Positions 7,250 through 15,649 of a stretch of 29,635 nucleotides of DNA are shown here, in pieces (the stretch's first letter is position 1; each line of letters begins with the position of its first letter). Location: positions 1-29,635 of the forward strand of contig CAUPES010000016.1 of NCBI GenBank assembly GCA_963510375.1, given 5' to 3'. Made by a program: the position numbers and the translations under genes. The notes beneath the pieces were generated by a model. The model did not search any database and had not been told where the DNA came from. It was given only the letters and a program-made list of their open reading frames with translations. Source of the DNA: Fastidiosipila sp963510375 (lineage in GTDB: Bacteria; Bacillota; Clostridia; Saccharofermentanales; Fastidiosipilaceae).

Positions 7250-8146
7250 ATGGGAAATCCAAATTCAAATAACAAGTTGAATTTATTAAGAGCCAGTATT
7301 TTCGCCCTAATTGCAGTAATTCTGGGTTTTATCATTTATCTACTAATTAATAAATCCAGCTTTAATAAGAATGCTGAAATTTTAGAGAGTTCTACTACCG
7401 ACTTAGAGGTTGCTCCCAAATCCAGCACTAGCAAAGCCACTCCCAAGACAAGTAGAACTACTACAAAGAAAACAACTGTAAAAAGTACTACAACAAGTAC
7501 AACTTCTGAAGTTGTTACAAATACCAAAGATAGTGTCAGACAAGAGGAAGCTCCTGCGCCCACCCAACCCCTAATTTCTCCTGACGGCAGAAGTGGAGAA
7601 ATGCTAGACTTGCCATTTATAGTACGTGGTATTGAAATAGTTAGCAAAAACCATTGGGTTAGTGATAAATACCGTCCACTGCCTGATTCATATACTAATA
7701 ATGGTTTGCGTGAAGAAGCTTGGAACGCTTTTCTCGAAATGCAAAGCGCAGCAGCTGAAGCTGGCATTAATTTAGTTCATATAAGTTCTTATAGACCATA
7801 TGAACTCCAAGCTAAATTATTCTATAATTATAGTCTAAGGGAAGGTGAGGCAGCCGCTAATCGTTATAGCGCTAGACCTGGTCAAAGCGAACACCAAACA
7901 GGATTGGCAATTGATGTTACTGCCGGTGGACCATTAGTACAAGACTTCCAATATGATCCAGCAGGGATTTGGCTTTGGGAAAATGCCTACAAATTTGGTT
8001 TTATCCAAAGATTCCCGGCAGGCAAAGAACACATTACTGGCTACATGTTTGAACCTTGGCATTACCGCTACATTGGCGTAGAGCATGCTAAAAATTTCGG
8101 ACCTAAGCACAACTTGACCTTAGAAGAATATCTAGGTATAGATTAA
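7250..8146 (+). CDS. Membrane-anchored D-alanyl-D-alanine carboxypeptidase, M15B/VanY family
   Basis: This is a zinc peptidase that trims the terminal D-Ala from peptidoglycan stem peptides outside the membrane. Residues 15-33 are a membrane anchor. Residues 45-105 form a Ser/Thr-rich wall-spanning linker with many TTK/TST repeats. The catalytic domain covers about 115-298. Its signatures are ISSYRPYELQ (178-187), ARPGQSEHQTGLAIDV (208-223) with zinc ligands His215 and Asp222, and FEPWHYRYIG with Glu268 and His271. All key residues are present, so it should be active. It starts at ATG 7250 behind GGGAGGT. No vanHAX or two-component genes are nearby, so this is more likely a housekeeping carboxypeptidase than vancomycin resistance. 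Confidence 0.92.
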   Translation: MGNPNSNNKLNLLRASIFALIAVILGFIIYLLINKSSFNKNAEILESSTTDLEVAPKSSTSKATPKTSRTTTKKTTVKSTTTSTTSEVVTNTKDSVRQEEAPAPTQPLISPDGRSGEMLDLPFIVRGIEIVSKNHWVSDKYRPLPDSYTNNGLREEAWNAFLEMQSAAAEAGINLVHISSYRPYELQAKLFYNYSLREGEAAANRYSARPGQSEHQTGLAIDVTAGGPLVQDFQYDPAGIWLWENAYKFGFIQRFPAGKEHITGYMFEPWHYRYIGVEHAKNFGPKHNLTLEEYLGID

Positions 8147-8172
8147 AATTTTTGAAATAGTGAAGGTGAATT

Positions 8173-8952
8173 ATGGGATTGTTGCATTCAATTAAAGAAA
8201 CATTTTTATATTTTTTCCGTGGTAAAGAAGATATATTATTTTCTCCTCTAGCGGTTTTTTCGGCATTGCATTTAATAATTTTATTTACTTTTATTATTGT
8301 TGTAGCCTTGATTTCCAGAGGTGATTTTGGGTTAAAAAAAGATAATAATCGCCAAAAGCTATCTCGTATTTTCGCAGCGATGTTACTTATTGATCAGATA
8401 ATTCTCTATACCTGGCAAATCTCTTCAGGATATTTCAACGTTGCATTATCTTTGCCTCTCTATCACTGTAGAATCGCAATTGCTCTGCTAATAGTAGGGG
8501 TATTATTCAATCAAAAAAACATTCTCTACACTGGAATGTATTGGGGATTCCTGGGATCAATTATGGCAATGTTAGTGCCAGATATGTATAAATTCCAATT
8601 TCCTCATTATACAAACTTTCAATTCTTCTATAACCACATCGTAATGGGCTTACTAATTATTAACCTGCTCAAATCCAAGGAAATCCAGATTAATGCTAAA
8701 GATACTAAATTCGTGCTTATAATTACCAATATTTATAACGTGTTATTATTCATCTTTAACCTGATCCTGTCTCATTTCTGGGGATTAACAGCGATTAATT
8801 ATGGCTATATGAACAGCTTCCCTAAGATGGTGCCAATCAAGTTCAATGTGTTCTTGCACTTCATCGTTATTAGTTTACTTTTCAATATGGTGATGATAAT
8901 TATTGGTTTTGTTTTCCAGATTTTGAGCAAGGACAAGTCTGAGAATTTTTAA
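8173..8952 (+). CDS. YwaF/TIGR02206-like integral membrane protein
   Basis: This is a 259-residue multi-pass membrane protein with about seven hydrophobic spans. The family pattern is visible in the middle: LPLYHCRIAIALL (about 94-106), followed by a Trp-Gly-rich span and FFYNHIVMG, matching the conserved Cys/His positions of the YwaF (TIGR02206) group. The biochemical function of that group is unknown to me. It starts at ATG 8173 with GAAGGTG upstream, 26 bases after the VanY-family gene, so the two are probably co-transcribed. Co-expression with a wall peptidase hints at an envelope role, but that is only context. Confidence 0.75.
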   Translation: MGLLHSIKETFLYFFRGKEDILFSPLAVFSALHLIILFTFIIVVALISRGDFGLKKDNNRQKLSRIFAAMLLIDQIILYTWQISSGYFNVALSLPLYHCRIAIALLIVGVLFNQKNILYTGMYWGFLGSIMAMLVPDMYKFQFPHYTNFQFFYNHIVMGLLIINLLKSKEIQINAKDTKFVLIITNIYNVLLFIFNLILSHFWGLTAINYGYMNSFPKMVPIKFNVFLHFIVISLLFNMVMIIIGFVFQILSKDKSENF

Positions 8953-8960
8953 CAAGAAGC

Positions 8961-9051
8961 AGTTGAAGGAATTTAAGATATATTCTGAAAACCATAGGAT
9001 ACAGTTGAAGCGTTTAGGTTATAGCAGAGAAACTTAGGATAAAGTTGAAGG
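8961..9051 (+). repeat. Two and a third imperfect tandem repeats of about 41 bases
   Basis: The unit begins AGTTGAAG at 8961, 9003 and 9043 (periods 42 and 40). The first two copies end in TAGGATAC and TAGGATAA. The third start supplies the GAAGGAG ribosome binding site of the gene at 9059. The repeats fill the gap between the YwaF-like gene and the next one. Confidence 0.6.
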
Positions 9052-9058
9052 AGTCTAT

Positions 9059-9643
9059 ATGAGAAAAAGTTCTAAAGTAAATCGAAAAATATTTATTATA
9101 ATTTTTCTTTTAATAATTACATTCTCATTGACATTGCTCTGGTGGCTCTATACTCCTACCATTGGCGAGCTTAAAGGACTTAAAGGTAAGGAAATCACTA
9201 CTGCTTATTTTACCGTGCAGATAAAAGATGATACAGAAGTCTTTACAGGAACTGCTGAAGATAGAAATAATGCAAGCTCTTACTCCGACTATAGCATGTC
9301 TACTAATGATAAGGAATTATCATCTTTATCTAAGATGTTAAATCAAATACACCTTAGATTTAGTCCATTGGGTACGTTAAGGAATATTATAAGTTCTAGT
9401 TCTAAAAACAATAGTTATCCTGAGTACTCCATTAGCGGTACACTGATTCTAAACGATAGCTCTGTTTTTGATTTTTATTCGAATGGTGATATATTTCTAT
9501 TCTCAAATTGGGTCAATAGTAGAAATTCCGAAAAGTCACACAAATCAGTCAAGAAATTAGAATACAAATTACTAAACAAGGAAATTATGGACGAAATAGT
9601 TGAATATATAAAAACAAACAGCAATATTACAGCAGCAGATTAG
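9059..9643 (+). CDS. Membrane-anchored extracytoplasmic protein, unknown
   Basis: This is a 194-residue protein with a basic N-terminus, one membrane span at about 10-31 and an exported Ser/Asn-rich domain. I do not recognise a family. The domain has alternating hydrophobic strands (KEITTAYFTVQIK, YSISGTLILNDSSVFDFYS) that suggest a small beta fold, and ends in a helix. There is no lipobox or C-terminal sorting signal. It starts at ATG 9059 with GAAGGAG eight bases upstream, the ribosome binding site coming from the third copy of the upstream repeat. It is followed 67 bases later by a small lipoprotein gene on the same strand. Confidence 0.7.
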   Translation: MRKSSKVNRKIFIIIFLLIITFSLTLLWWLYTPTIGELKGLKGKEITTAYFTVQIKDDTEVFTGTAEDRNNASSYSDYSMSTNDKELSSLSKMLNQIHLRFSPLGTLRNIISSSSKNNSYPEYSISGTLILNDSSVFDFYSNGDIFLFSNWVNSRNSEKSHKSVKKLEYKLLNKEIMDEIVEYIKTNSNITAAD

Positions 9644-9678
9644 TTCTAATGAGTTCTGTATTAATTTATACTCAAATG

Positions 9679-9693
9679 GAATAGATACTATTC
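9679..9693. promoter_or_regulatory. 15-base inverted repeat ahead of the small lipoprotein gene
   Basis: GAATAG-ATA-CTATTC is a perfect 6-3-6 palindrome 17 bases before the ATG at 9711. It could be an operator or chance in AT-rich DNA. Confidence 0.2.
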
Positions 9694-9710
9694 AAATAAA
9701 GAGGTATATC

Positions 9711-10040
9711 ATGACAAAAAGAAATATAAAAATTTCTAATCTCATTCTGGTTCTTCTTATTTTAATCTGCAGTTTGCTTCTCATCTCTTGCAACTCAAAA
9801 CAAAATATTGATGATAATACAAACTCAATCACTATCATCATTGAAGGCATTTATAACAAGAACAAAGGCATACTATACGGGCATGAAAAGGGAGAGTTAT
9901 ATAGTAAATACTTCCTAGACTTCAATAAGAATAATCTTGATATAAGCAGTGTCAAAGTTGACGATACTATAACCATTAAATATAAAAAAATTGATACTGG
10001 CAGGAAACCTGCAACAATTTTTGTAGAGAGCTTTGAATAG
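9711..10040 (+). CDS. Small lipoprotein, possible OB-like fold
   Basis: This is a 109-residue lipoprotein. Residues 1-26 are a signal peptide ending LLLISC, a lipobox with Cys27 as the acylated residue. The mature part is about 82 residues: a short Asn-rich linker, then strands reading SITIIIEGIY, DTITIKYKK and PATIFVESFE. The spacing (G-I near the start, VDDTITI, then a Pro-Ala pair before the last strand) is reminiscent of small Bacillus lipoproteins of the DUF3221 type, which I would expect to be OB-like. That resemblance is tentative. It starts at ATG 9711 with AGAGGT. It ends the plus-strand run and is followed by a strong bidirectional terminator. Confidence 0.65.
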   Translation: MTKRNIKISNLILVLLILICSLLLISCNSKQNIDDNTNSITIIIEGIYNKNKGILYGHEKGELYSKYFLDFNKNNLDISSVKVDDTITIKYKKIDTGRKPATIFVESFE

Positions 10041-10090
10041 TTTAAGAGTTTAATCTCTCGAACAAGTCACCCAACTGTCATCCAAATAAT

Positions 10091-10135
10091 AAAAAACAGC
10101 CGCACATCTGATGTACGGCTGTTAATTTATCTTTT
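10091..10135. terminator. Bidirectional terminator between the lipoprotein gene and pgk-tpi
   Basis: An 8-bp GC-rich stem (arms 10095-10102 and 10116-10123) extends inward after one mismatch. On the minus strand it is followed by TTTTTTATTATTT, ideal for the pgk-tpi transcript. On the plus strand it is followed by an AT-rich tract with TTTTAAATTTT. Confidence 0.85.
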
Positions 10136-10200
10136 AAATTTTAGCTCTAAGCATCATTCTGCAAGAAATCTACTCTGCAAAATTACTTCATAAAGAATAA

Positions 10201-12153
10201 TTAAGCTTTGTATACTTCTGCGATTTCTGCGAATTGGTCAGCTTTAAGTGAAGCACCACCAATCAAACCACCATCAATGTTTGCTTGACCTAATAGTTCT
10301 TCTGCATTAGCTGGTTTCATAGAACCACCGTAAAGAACACGTGTATTCTCAGCTACTTCTTCACAGTATAGTTCAGCTAGAGTTTCACGAACAAATTTAC
10401 AAATTTCTTCAGCTTGTTCTGCACTTGCTGTCTTACCTGTACCGATTGCCCATACTGGCTCGTATGCAATTGTAACGTGAGCAGCTACTCTATTTGCTGG
10501 AACATCTTTCAATGCGCCTAGTAATTGAGTTTTAACTACTTCGAATTCTTTGCCTGCTTCTCTTTCTTCTAGAGTTTCACCAATACATACGATTGGACGT
10601 ACACCCCAGTTCAATGAAGCTTTAACTTTTTCGTTTACGATTTCGTCTGTTTCACCGAAGTATTCACGGCGCTCACTGTGTCCTAAAACTACGTGGTTTA
10701 CACCCATTTCTGCTAAGAATTTAGCACTAATTTCACCAGTGTATGCACCTTCGTCAGCTTGGTGAGCATTTTCTGCTGCAACAACAATATTTGTTCCTGC
10801 AACTAGTTCGTTTACTGTACCTAGAACTGTGTAAGGTACTGCGATTAGAACTTCTGAATCAACATTTTTAACTTTTTCGATTAATTCATTTACTAAAGCT
10901 GTTGCTTCTTTTGGTGTACCTTTGTTCATCTTCCAGTTACCGCAAATGTATGCACGACGACTGTCTTTGTTTTGTAGGCAGTCAATTCCTGGTAGAACTT
11001 TACCCTCTAAGAATTCTAGTGAAGCACCACCACCTGTTGAGATGTGTGAAACTTTGTCTGCGAATCCTAGTTGTTCAACTGCTGCAGCTGAGTCACCACC
11101 ACCAATAATTGATGTTGCTGCTGAGTTAGCTACTGCTTCTGCAACTTTTGCTGTACCTTGAGCGAATTTCTCAAATTCAAATACACCCATTGGACCATTC
11201 CATACTACTGTCTTAGCATCTTTGATTGCATTAGCATATAGTTCAACTGTCTTAGGGCCAATGTCTAGACCCATCCAGCCATCTTCGATATCGATGTCTG
11301 ATTCTTTTGCCTCTGCATCTGCTGCATATCTGTCTGCAACAATGTGGTCTACTGGTAATAGTAGTTTAACGCCCTTTTCCTCTGCCTTAGCTAAAAGTGA
11401 TTTTGCTAAATCTAATTTGTCTTCTTCTACTAAAGAACTTCCAATTTCGTGGCCTTGAGCTTTCAAGAATGTATAAGCCATACCACCACCGATTAGGATT
11501 GTGTCAACTTTTTCTAGAAGATTTTCGATAACACCAATTTTATCTGATACTTTAGCACCACCTAAAATTGAAACGAATGGTCTTTTTGGAGTTGTTAAAG
11601 CACCACCCATAACTTCTAATTCTTTTTGGATTAAGAATCCTGATACTGCTGGCAAGTAGTTTGCTGCACCTGCTGTTGAAGCGTGTGCTCTATGTGCGGT
11701 ACCGAATGCATCGTTTACGTAGATTTCTGCAAACGAAGCTAATTCACGTGCGAATTCTGGATCGTTAGCTGTTTCTTCTTTGTGGAAACGAACATTTTCT
11801 AGCATTAATACTTCGCCATCTTTTAGAGCTTCAGCTTTTGCTTTTGCATCTTCACCAACTACGTCAGCTGCCAAGACTACTTCTTGACCTAATAATTCTG
11901 ATAAACGATCTACTGCTGGTTTCATTGAGAATTTAGCTTCTGGACCATTTTTTGGTCTACCTAAGTGTGAAACTAAGATTACACGTGCTTTGTGATCTAC
12001 TAAATATTTGATTGTTTCTAAAGCACCTTTGATTCTCTTGTCATCTGTAACTTCGCCTTTGTCATTCAAAGGAACGTTGAAGTCTACACGCACTAAAACT
12101 TTTTTGCCTGAGACATCAATGTCTGCAATACTTTTTTTGTTGTAATTTGCCAT
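10201..12153 (-). CDS. pgk-tpi: Bifunctional phosphoglycerate kinase / triosephosphate isomerase
   Basis: One 650-residue polypeptide carries two glycolytic enzymes. Residues 1-396 are PGK: VRVDFNVPL (21-29), the SHLGRP substrate loop, GGAKVSDKIGVI, and the nucleotide loop GGGDSAAAV (351-359). Residues 399-650 are TIM: NWKMN with Lys408, GHSERREYFGE with His492, AYEPVWAIGTGK with Glu565, and YGGS plus GGLIGGASL for phosphate binding. The linker is only a few residues (QNKDS), and the frame is unbroken. Thermotoga maritima has the same PGK-TIM order. The reading can be extended to 12264, but those residues are basic and atypical of PGK. AAGGAGAGG fits an ATG at 12153 best (a second ATG lies two codons upstream), so 12153 is chosen. 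No gapA is adjacent. Confidence 0.96.
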   Translation of the reverse strand: MANYNKKSIADIDVSGKKVLVRVDFNVPLNDKGEVTDDKRIKGALETIKYLVDHKARVILVSHLGRPKNGPEAKFSMKPAVDRLSELLGQEVVLAADVVGEDAKAKAEALKDGEVLMLENVRFHKEETANDPEFARELASFAEIYVNDAFGTAHRAHASTAGAANYLPAVSGFLIQKELEVMGGALTTPKRPFVSILGGAKVSDKIGVIENLLEKVDTILIGGGMAYTFLKAQGHEIGSSLVEEDKLDLAKSLLAKAEEKGVKLLLPVDHIVADRYAADAEAKESDIDIEDGWMGLDIGPKTVELYANAIKDAKTVVWNGPMGVFEFEKFAQGTAKVAEAVANSAATSIIGGGDSAAAVEQLGFADKVSHISTGGGASLEFLEGKVLPGIDCLQNKDSRRAYICGNWKMNKGTPKEATALVNELIEKVKNVDSEVLIAVPYTVLGTVNELVAGTNIVVAAENAHQADEGAYTGEISAKFLAEMGVNHVVLGHSERREYFGETDEIVNEKVKASLNWGVRPIVCIGETLEEREAGKEFEVVKTQLLGALKDVPANRVAAHVTIAYEPVWAIGTGKTASAEQAEEICKFVRETLAELYCEEVAENTRVLYGGSMKPANAEELLGQANIDGGLIGGASLKADQFAEIAEVYKA

Positions 12154-12351
12154 GTGCATCCTCTCCTTATGCTTAATACTAGCCTTGATTATTTCACTTA
12201 ATCTTTGCAAAACCAAACGAAATATTTCAAAACTATTTTTTAATATTTTCTTCGCATTCGACATACATTATATATCTTCTTACGAAATAATTTTTAACTT
12301 ATATCAAAGTTAATCAAATATTGATTTTTGCTCAATATTATCTACTTAATT
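12154..12351 (-). promoter_or_regulatory. pgk-tpi leader with probable -10 box
   Basis: A perfect TATAAT on the minus strand lies at 12267-12272, giving a leader of about 107 bases. No good -35 is visible at 16-18 bases. The rest is plain AT-rich DNA with no clear hairpin or RNA element. Confidence 0.3.
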
Positions 12352-12552
12352 TTAAATAAAGATCGGGGGCTTTTCAAGTTTTTTCCAGCTTGCTAGTTTT
12401 TCTAATTTAACTAAATTCATATATTTCTCTATATTCTTTAGCTGTCGCATTATTATTCTTTGTAAACATAAGTCTATAATAACTCGGATACTTAAATCCA
12501 CAGTACGAAAAACTTTGCTTAAGTTTAAATCATCCATGTAATTCTCTTGCAT
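12352..12552 (-). CDS. Doubtful small ORF, unknown
   Basis: A 66-codon reading lies between the ABC-associated block and pgk-tpi. Starting at the ATG at 12552, or more plausibly at 12537 (MDDLNLSKVFRTVDLSIRVI), it would encode a basic, helical peptide rich in Leu, Ile and Lys. Only a weak AAGAGA precedes the second ATG. I recognise no family. It may be the last gene of the upstream operon, a remnant, or noise. It covers most of the 439-base gap upstream of pgk-tpi, which otherwise holds only the pgk-tpi leader. Confidence 0.25.
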   Translation of the reverse strand: MQENYMDDLNLSKVFRTVDLSIRVIIDLCLQRIIMRQLKNIEKYMNLVKLEKLASWKKLEKPPIFI

Positions 12553-12592
12553 ATATTCAACAATTTTTGATTTATTACTTTTTAAAACAACA

Positions 12593-13315
12593 TTAATTGA
12601 CCTTATATTTGGCTTTAATTTCTTTAAAAAACCTATTATATATTTCTAAATTTTCAAAGTCGACTATACTGGTTACAACATTTTTAGGTACATCGGCAAG
12701 GTATACCTCTCCTGTTTTCATAGGGATAGGTTCATCAATATTCAAATTATATACGCCTAAAGGATTCTTAAAAATGGGGTAGTATGAATTTTTTAACTCA
12801 TTAGGGATATTTGTCCTTGAATCAAATTTGATTTTCTCTAAAAGGAAAAGATAGTTTTCCCCAACCCTTAAAGGTAAAAGCCCAGAATTGAGATTTATCC
12901 TCATCAAATTACCATTGTAAGCGGAATTTATAATTGTTATAGGAACAACATATGTGAAATACTTAGATGTTATATTTCCTTTATATTTTTCGTTAATTTT
13001 TACTTTAAAATAACAAGCATATCTAGTAACTTTGAATATTTTCTCCACGGTTCCTGTAGTTATTACATCCGCTTGTGCTTCTAAATCACTTAAATTTAGT
13101 TTTGAAGTGTCAATAGTTTCTTTATTTTCCCCCTGTTCTACAGTGAAAATGCTATCCTTATCATTAGAAGTACTAAGCAAAGGGAAAATATCAAATACTT
13201 CTTCAGGGCTTGGATCTTTCCATGTCAAACGAAAAATAATGCCTAACAAATATGACAAAGCTATAATCGTAACAAGAATTATCCATCTTTTTTTTGTATT
13301 GTTTTTAATTAGCAT
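12593..13315 (-). CDS. Membrane-anchored exoprotein associated with an ABC transporter, unknown
   Basis: This 240-residue protein has a basic N-terminus and one span at about 11-30, with the remainder outside the membrane. The exported part contains LSDLEAQADVITTGTVEKIF, then alternating strands (YFKVKINEKYKG, YFTYVVPITI) and LLPLRVGENYLFLLEK. This 'damaged-export' pattern (a D-L/A-D-V-I-T-G-V start, E-K-Y-K-G, V-G-E-x-Y-L-F-L) recurs in small Firmicute extracytoplasmic proteins of unknown function, so I take it as a single beta-rich domain. It is the last clear gene of the minus-strand ABC block, starting 45 bases after the ATPase stop. It could be an immunity or substrate-handling partner of the transporter; that is inferred from position only. 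Confidence 0.65.
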   Translation of the reverse strand: MLIKNNTKKRWIILVTIIALSYLLGIIFRLTWKDPSPEEVFDIFPLLSTSNDKDSIFTVEQGENKETIDTSKLNLSDLEAQADVITTGTVEKIFKVTRYACYFKVKINEKYKGNITSKYFTYVVPITIINSAYNGNLMRINLNSGLLPLRVGENYLFLLEKIKFDSRTNIPNELKNSYYPIFKNPLGVYNLNIDEPIPMKTGEVYLADVPKNVVTSIVDFENLEIYNRFFKEIKAKYKVN

Positions 13316-13360
13316 ATATCCAGATCTCCTAATATACTTAATCGTTATATGATCTTCTAA

Positions 13361-14026
13361 TTAGTTACCTCTCTTAAGTCCTTCCGTTTCCTCTAGTATT
13401 CCATTGCCTTTAAATTTGAAAAATCTATCGCATAGTTCTTCTAAATCTAATGGATTATGACTCGAGAGCAAAATTGTAGCACCTCTTTTTTGCTCTTCTT
13501 TAAGTAATTTTCTAATTTCTAATACGCCTTCGTAATCCATGGTATTAGTCGGCTCATCTAGAATAATAATTCTAGGTTTTTCCATAATTGCCTGAGCAAT
13601 AGCAAGCCTTTGTTTCATTCCTAAGGAGTATTTACCATAGTTCTTTTTGAGATTAGGATCTAGACCAACACGAGACATAGAATTTTTAATATCTTCATCA
13701 CTTGCTATGTTTTTAATATCTGCTAATATTTTTAAATTTTCAAATCCTGTATATTCCTCCCAAAAGCCTACATTTTCAATGATCACACCTAAACTTTCAG
13801 GGAAAGAAATATCGGATCCTAGCTTCATTCCTTCAATTAAAATCTCTCCTGTGGTTGGATAAATTAATCCTGTTAAAGCCCTAAAAAGCATTGATTTACC
13901 TGACCCATTAGGTCCATAAAATCCGTATATCCCTCCTGATTCTAACTTTAAATTTATATTATTCAATATTAAAGAGTTATCGATTTTCTTTGTTAATTCT
14001 TTTACTTCTATAACATATTTAGACAT
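13361..14026 (-). CDS. ABC transporter ATPase, BcrA/CcmA-like
   Basis: This 221-residue nucleotide-binding subunit energises transport by the neighbouring permeases. Walker A is GPNGSGKS (38-45), the signature is YSLGMKQRL (133-141), Walker B is IIILDEPT (153-160) and the switch His is in SSH (188-190). The signature LGMKQRL and the IIENVGFWEEYTGFENL stretch, where the Q-loop glutamine is replaced by Glu, are typical of the BcrA group of antibiotic or bacteriocin exporters. It starts at ATG 14026 with AGGAGGGG-type purines upstream, 31 bases after the last permease. It has no membrane or peptidase domain of its own, so it needs the three upstream membrane proteins. Confidence 0.92.
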   Translation of the reverse strand: MSKYVIEVKELTKKIDNSLILNNINLKLESGGIYGFYGPNGSGKSMLFRALTGLIYPTTGEILIEGMKLGSDISFPESLGVIIENVGFWEEYTGFENLKILADIKNIASDEDIKNSMSRVGLDPNLKKNYGKYSLGMKQRLAIAQAIMEKPRIIILDEPTNTMDYEGVLEIRKLLKEEQKRGATILLSSHNPLDLEELCDRFFKFKGNGILEETEGLKRGN

Positions 14027-14057
14027 ATGTACCCCTCCTTATACTACATTCCAATTG

Positions 14058-14873
14058 TTAGTTTGTTTTTACAACATCAAACAAGTCCTTACCTTTTAAA
14101 TATTTAGACAAAATAAAATGTATACCGACCGTCAATATGCAACAATAAATTAAGTTTAGAAATATTGACATTTGTGGGATCTTTAAAAAATCATACTGTA
14201 TATTTAACTTACTAGTTGAGCCACTATACCATAGATAATTATTCTTAGATGTTGGTATAAAATTGTGTAAGTAATTTAGTACTTTGTTATTTAATACTAA
14301 TAGAAATAAGCTTATAAATTGATCTAATAATAATTTCAAAAGAAAAAGCATGTAGCCCAATACTTCACCTAGTAACAAAGCAAAAAAACTAGATAGTAAA
14401 GTTATAGCGAAGTAAGTAAAATATCTACTTATAAAAATTCGTAACATCTCCACTATGAAATCGCCAATAATAAAATTCCCAGTGACCAGTATCGTGAAAA
14501 TTCCAAGCATATTAATTATAATTAATTCTTGCAACAACACTAAAATTGCTAGTTTAATAATCTTCAGAAAAATCCATTTTCTCTTGTCAATAAATCTTGT
14601 AAAAACATAAACATAAGCTTTTTCGAAGTCTTCAGTAAAATAGTCCATATAAAAATAAGTTGCAACCAAGAGAGGTGTCATATTAAATGTTGGTGATAAT
14701 AAATCTAAGCCATCTGGTGAAAATTTTATCGCTGTAAAAGTTAATTTTAATAATGAATTCGCATCGTTTATTTGATAATTCACTTTATTAAGCAGGCAGA
14801 GACAAACATAAATTATTGATAATGCTACAATCGCATATATATTTTTTATTTTAAGTCTAAAATGTTGCATCAC
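14058..14873 (-). CDS. ABC-type permease subunit, third of three
   Basis: This is a 271-residue hydrophobic protein with about six spans and no recognisable soluble domain. After the second span it has YVFTRFIDKRKWIFLK (about 90-104), an Arg-rich amphipathic segment also found, in altered form, in the preceding permease. That segment is a plausible coupling helix for the ATPase. Its ATG overlaps the stop of the upstream permease by four bases (ATGA), so the two are translationally coupled. The permease role is inferred from topology and from the adjacent ATPase; the sequence is not close to any family I can name. Confidence 0.7.
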   Translation of the reverse strand: MMQHFRLKIKNIYAIVALSIIYVCLCLLNKVNYQINDANSLLKLTFTAIKFSPDGLDLLSPTFNMTPLLVATYFYMDYFTEDFEKAYVYVFTRFIDKRKWIFLKIIKLAILVLLQELIIINMLGIFTILVTGNFIIGDFIVEMLRIFISRYFTYFAITLLSSFFALLLGEVLGYMLFLLKLLLDQFISLFLLVLNNKVLNYLHNFIPTSKNNYLWYSGSTSKLNIQYDFLKIPQMSIFLNLIYCCILTVGIHFILSKYLKGKDLFDVVKTN

Positions 14874-15628
14874 CTATCACCTCGACCTATTCTTCTATCC
14901 ACATAAATATCTTTTTTCTTCAAAAGAATCATTATCAAAACAGTTAAGATCCCTATAGTGGTGAGTTCTGCAAATACTGACTGCAAAAATTCTAAATTCA
15001 TACCTCTAATTCTTACCCAATATAATACAAATCCAGAAAATGAAAAATATCTATCCATCAAAAAATAATACCAAATAATATAGCCTAAAAAGTATGTAAG
15101 GAAGAAAGATACATTAAAATTACCAAACAATATTTGTGTCAAAAAGAATAATAAACTAATAATCACAAATGCAAGACTCTGGACCACAATCTCAGATAGA
15201 AAGTACACTAAGTTATTTTTAGCTAATAATCCAAACCTAAGTAAGCCAACTTGATATAAAGTTTGTAAAAATAGTACATATATAACTGACACTAAAAGAA
15301 TATTGAGTATATAACTTTTAACGAACTCAAATAAATCTTCAAAGCGTAAAATAACTTCACTTCTAATATAATGAGCGATCATTCTTTGTTGATAAAATAT
15401 AAATATTGGTCCCCAAAATATTAATTGAGGCATAGCGTTAAATACTGAATCTCGCACAAGAATATCAAGCGTACGACCATCTTGCCCATAATTACCAAAC
15501 AAGGCCAACACTTTATAATTCAAGGTAATTGTAATAAAATAAATTAATGAAATTAACAATAGAAAATAAATTATTTTAGTTCTATAGTACTTTTTCAAGA
15601 AATTTTTAAATATTACTTTTTTCCCCAT
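14870..15628 (-). CDS. ABC-type permease subunit, second of three
   Basis: This is a 252-residue membrane protein with spans at about 19-37, 64-79, 106-126, 142-167, 173-191 and 221-236. Between spans two and three is HYIRSEVILRFEDLFEFVKS, an R-S-x-V-x-L-R-F pattern like the one seen in small Firmicute permeases paired with BcrA-type ATPases. Its start is 21 bases after the upstream permease stop, and its end overlaps the next permease by four bases. It has no peptidase or substrate-binding domain. Function is assigned from topology and operon context. Confidence 0.7.
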   Translation of the reverse strand: MGKKVIFKNFLKKYYRTKIIYFLLLISLIYFITITLNYKVLALFGNYGQDGRTLDILVRDSVFNAMPQLIFWGPIFIFYQQRMIAHYIRSEVILRFEDLFEFVKSYILNILLVSVIYVLFLQTLYQVGLLRFGLLAKNNLVYFLSEIVVQSLAFVIISLLFFLTQILFGNFNVSFFLTYFLGYIIWYYFLMDRYFSFSGFVLYWVRIRGMNLEFLQSVFAELTTIGILTVLIMILLKKKDIYVDRRIGRGDR

Positions 15629-15649
15629 AGATCAACCCCAACATATAAA

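Noticed and set aside
7336..7767. Minus-strand ORF opposite the VanY gene
   Set aside because: It is a shadow of the Ser/Thr-rich linker and catalytic domain, with no ribosome binding site.
7250..8146. Vancomycin resistance locus
   Set aside because: Only a VanY-type carboxypeptidase is present. There is no vanH, ligase, vanX or sensor-regulator pair nearby.
12154..12264. Thirty-seven extra residues at the PGK N-terminus
   Set aside because: They are basic and unlike PGK. AAGGAGAGG directs initiation at 12153.
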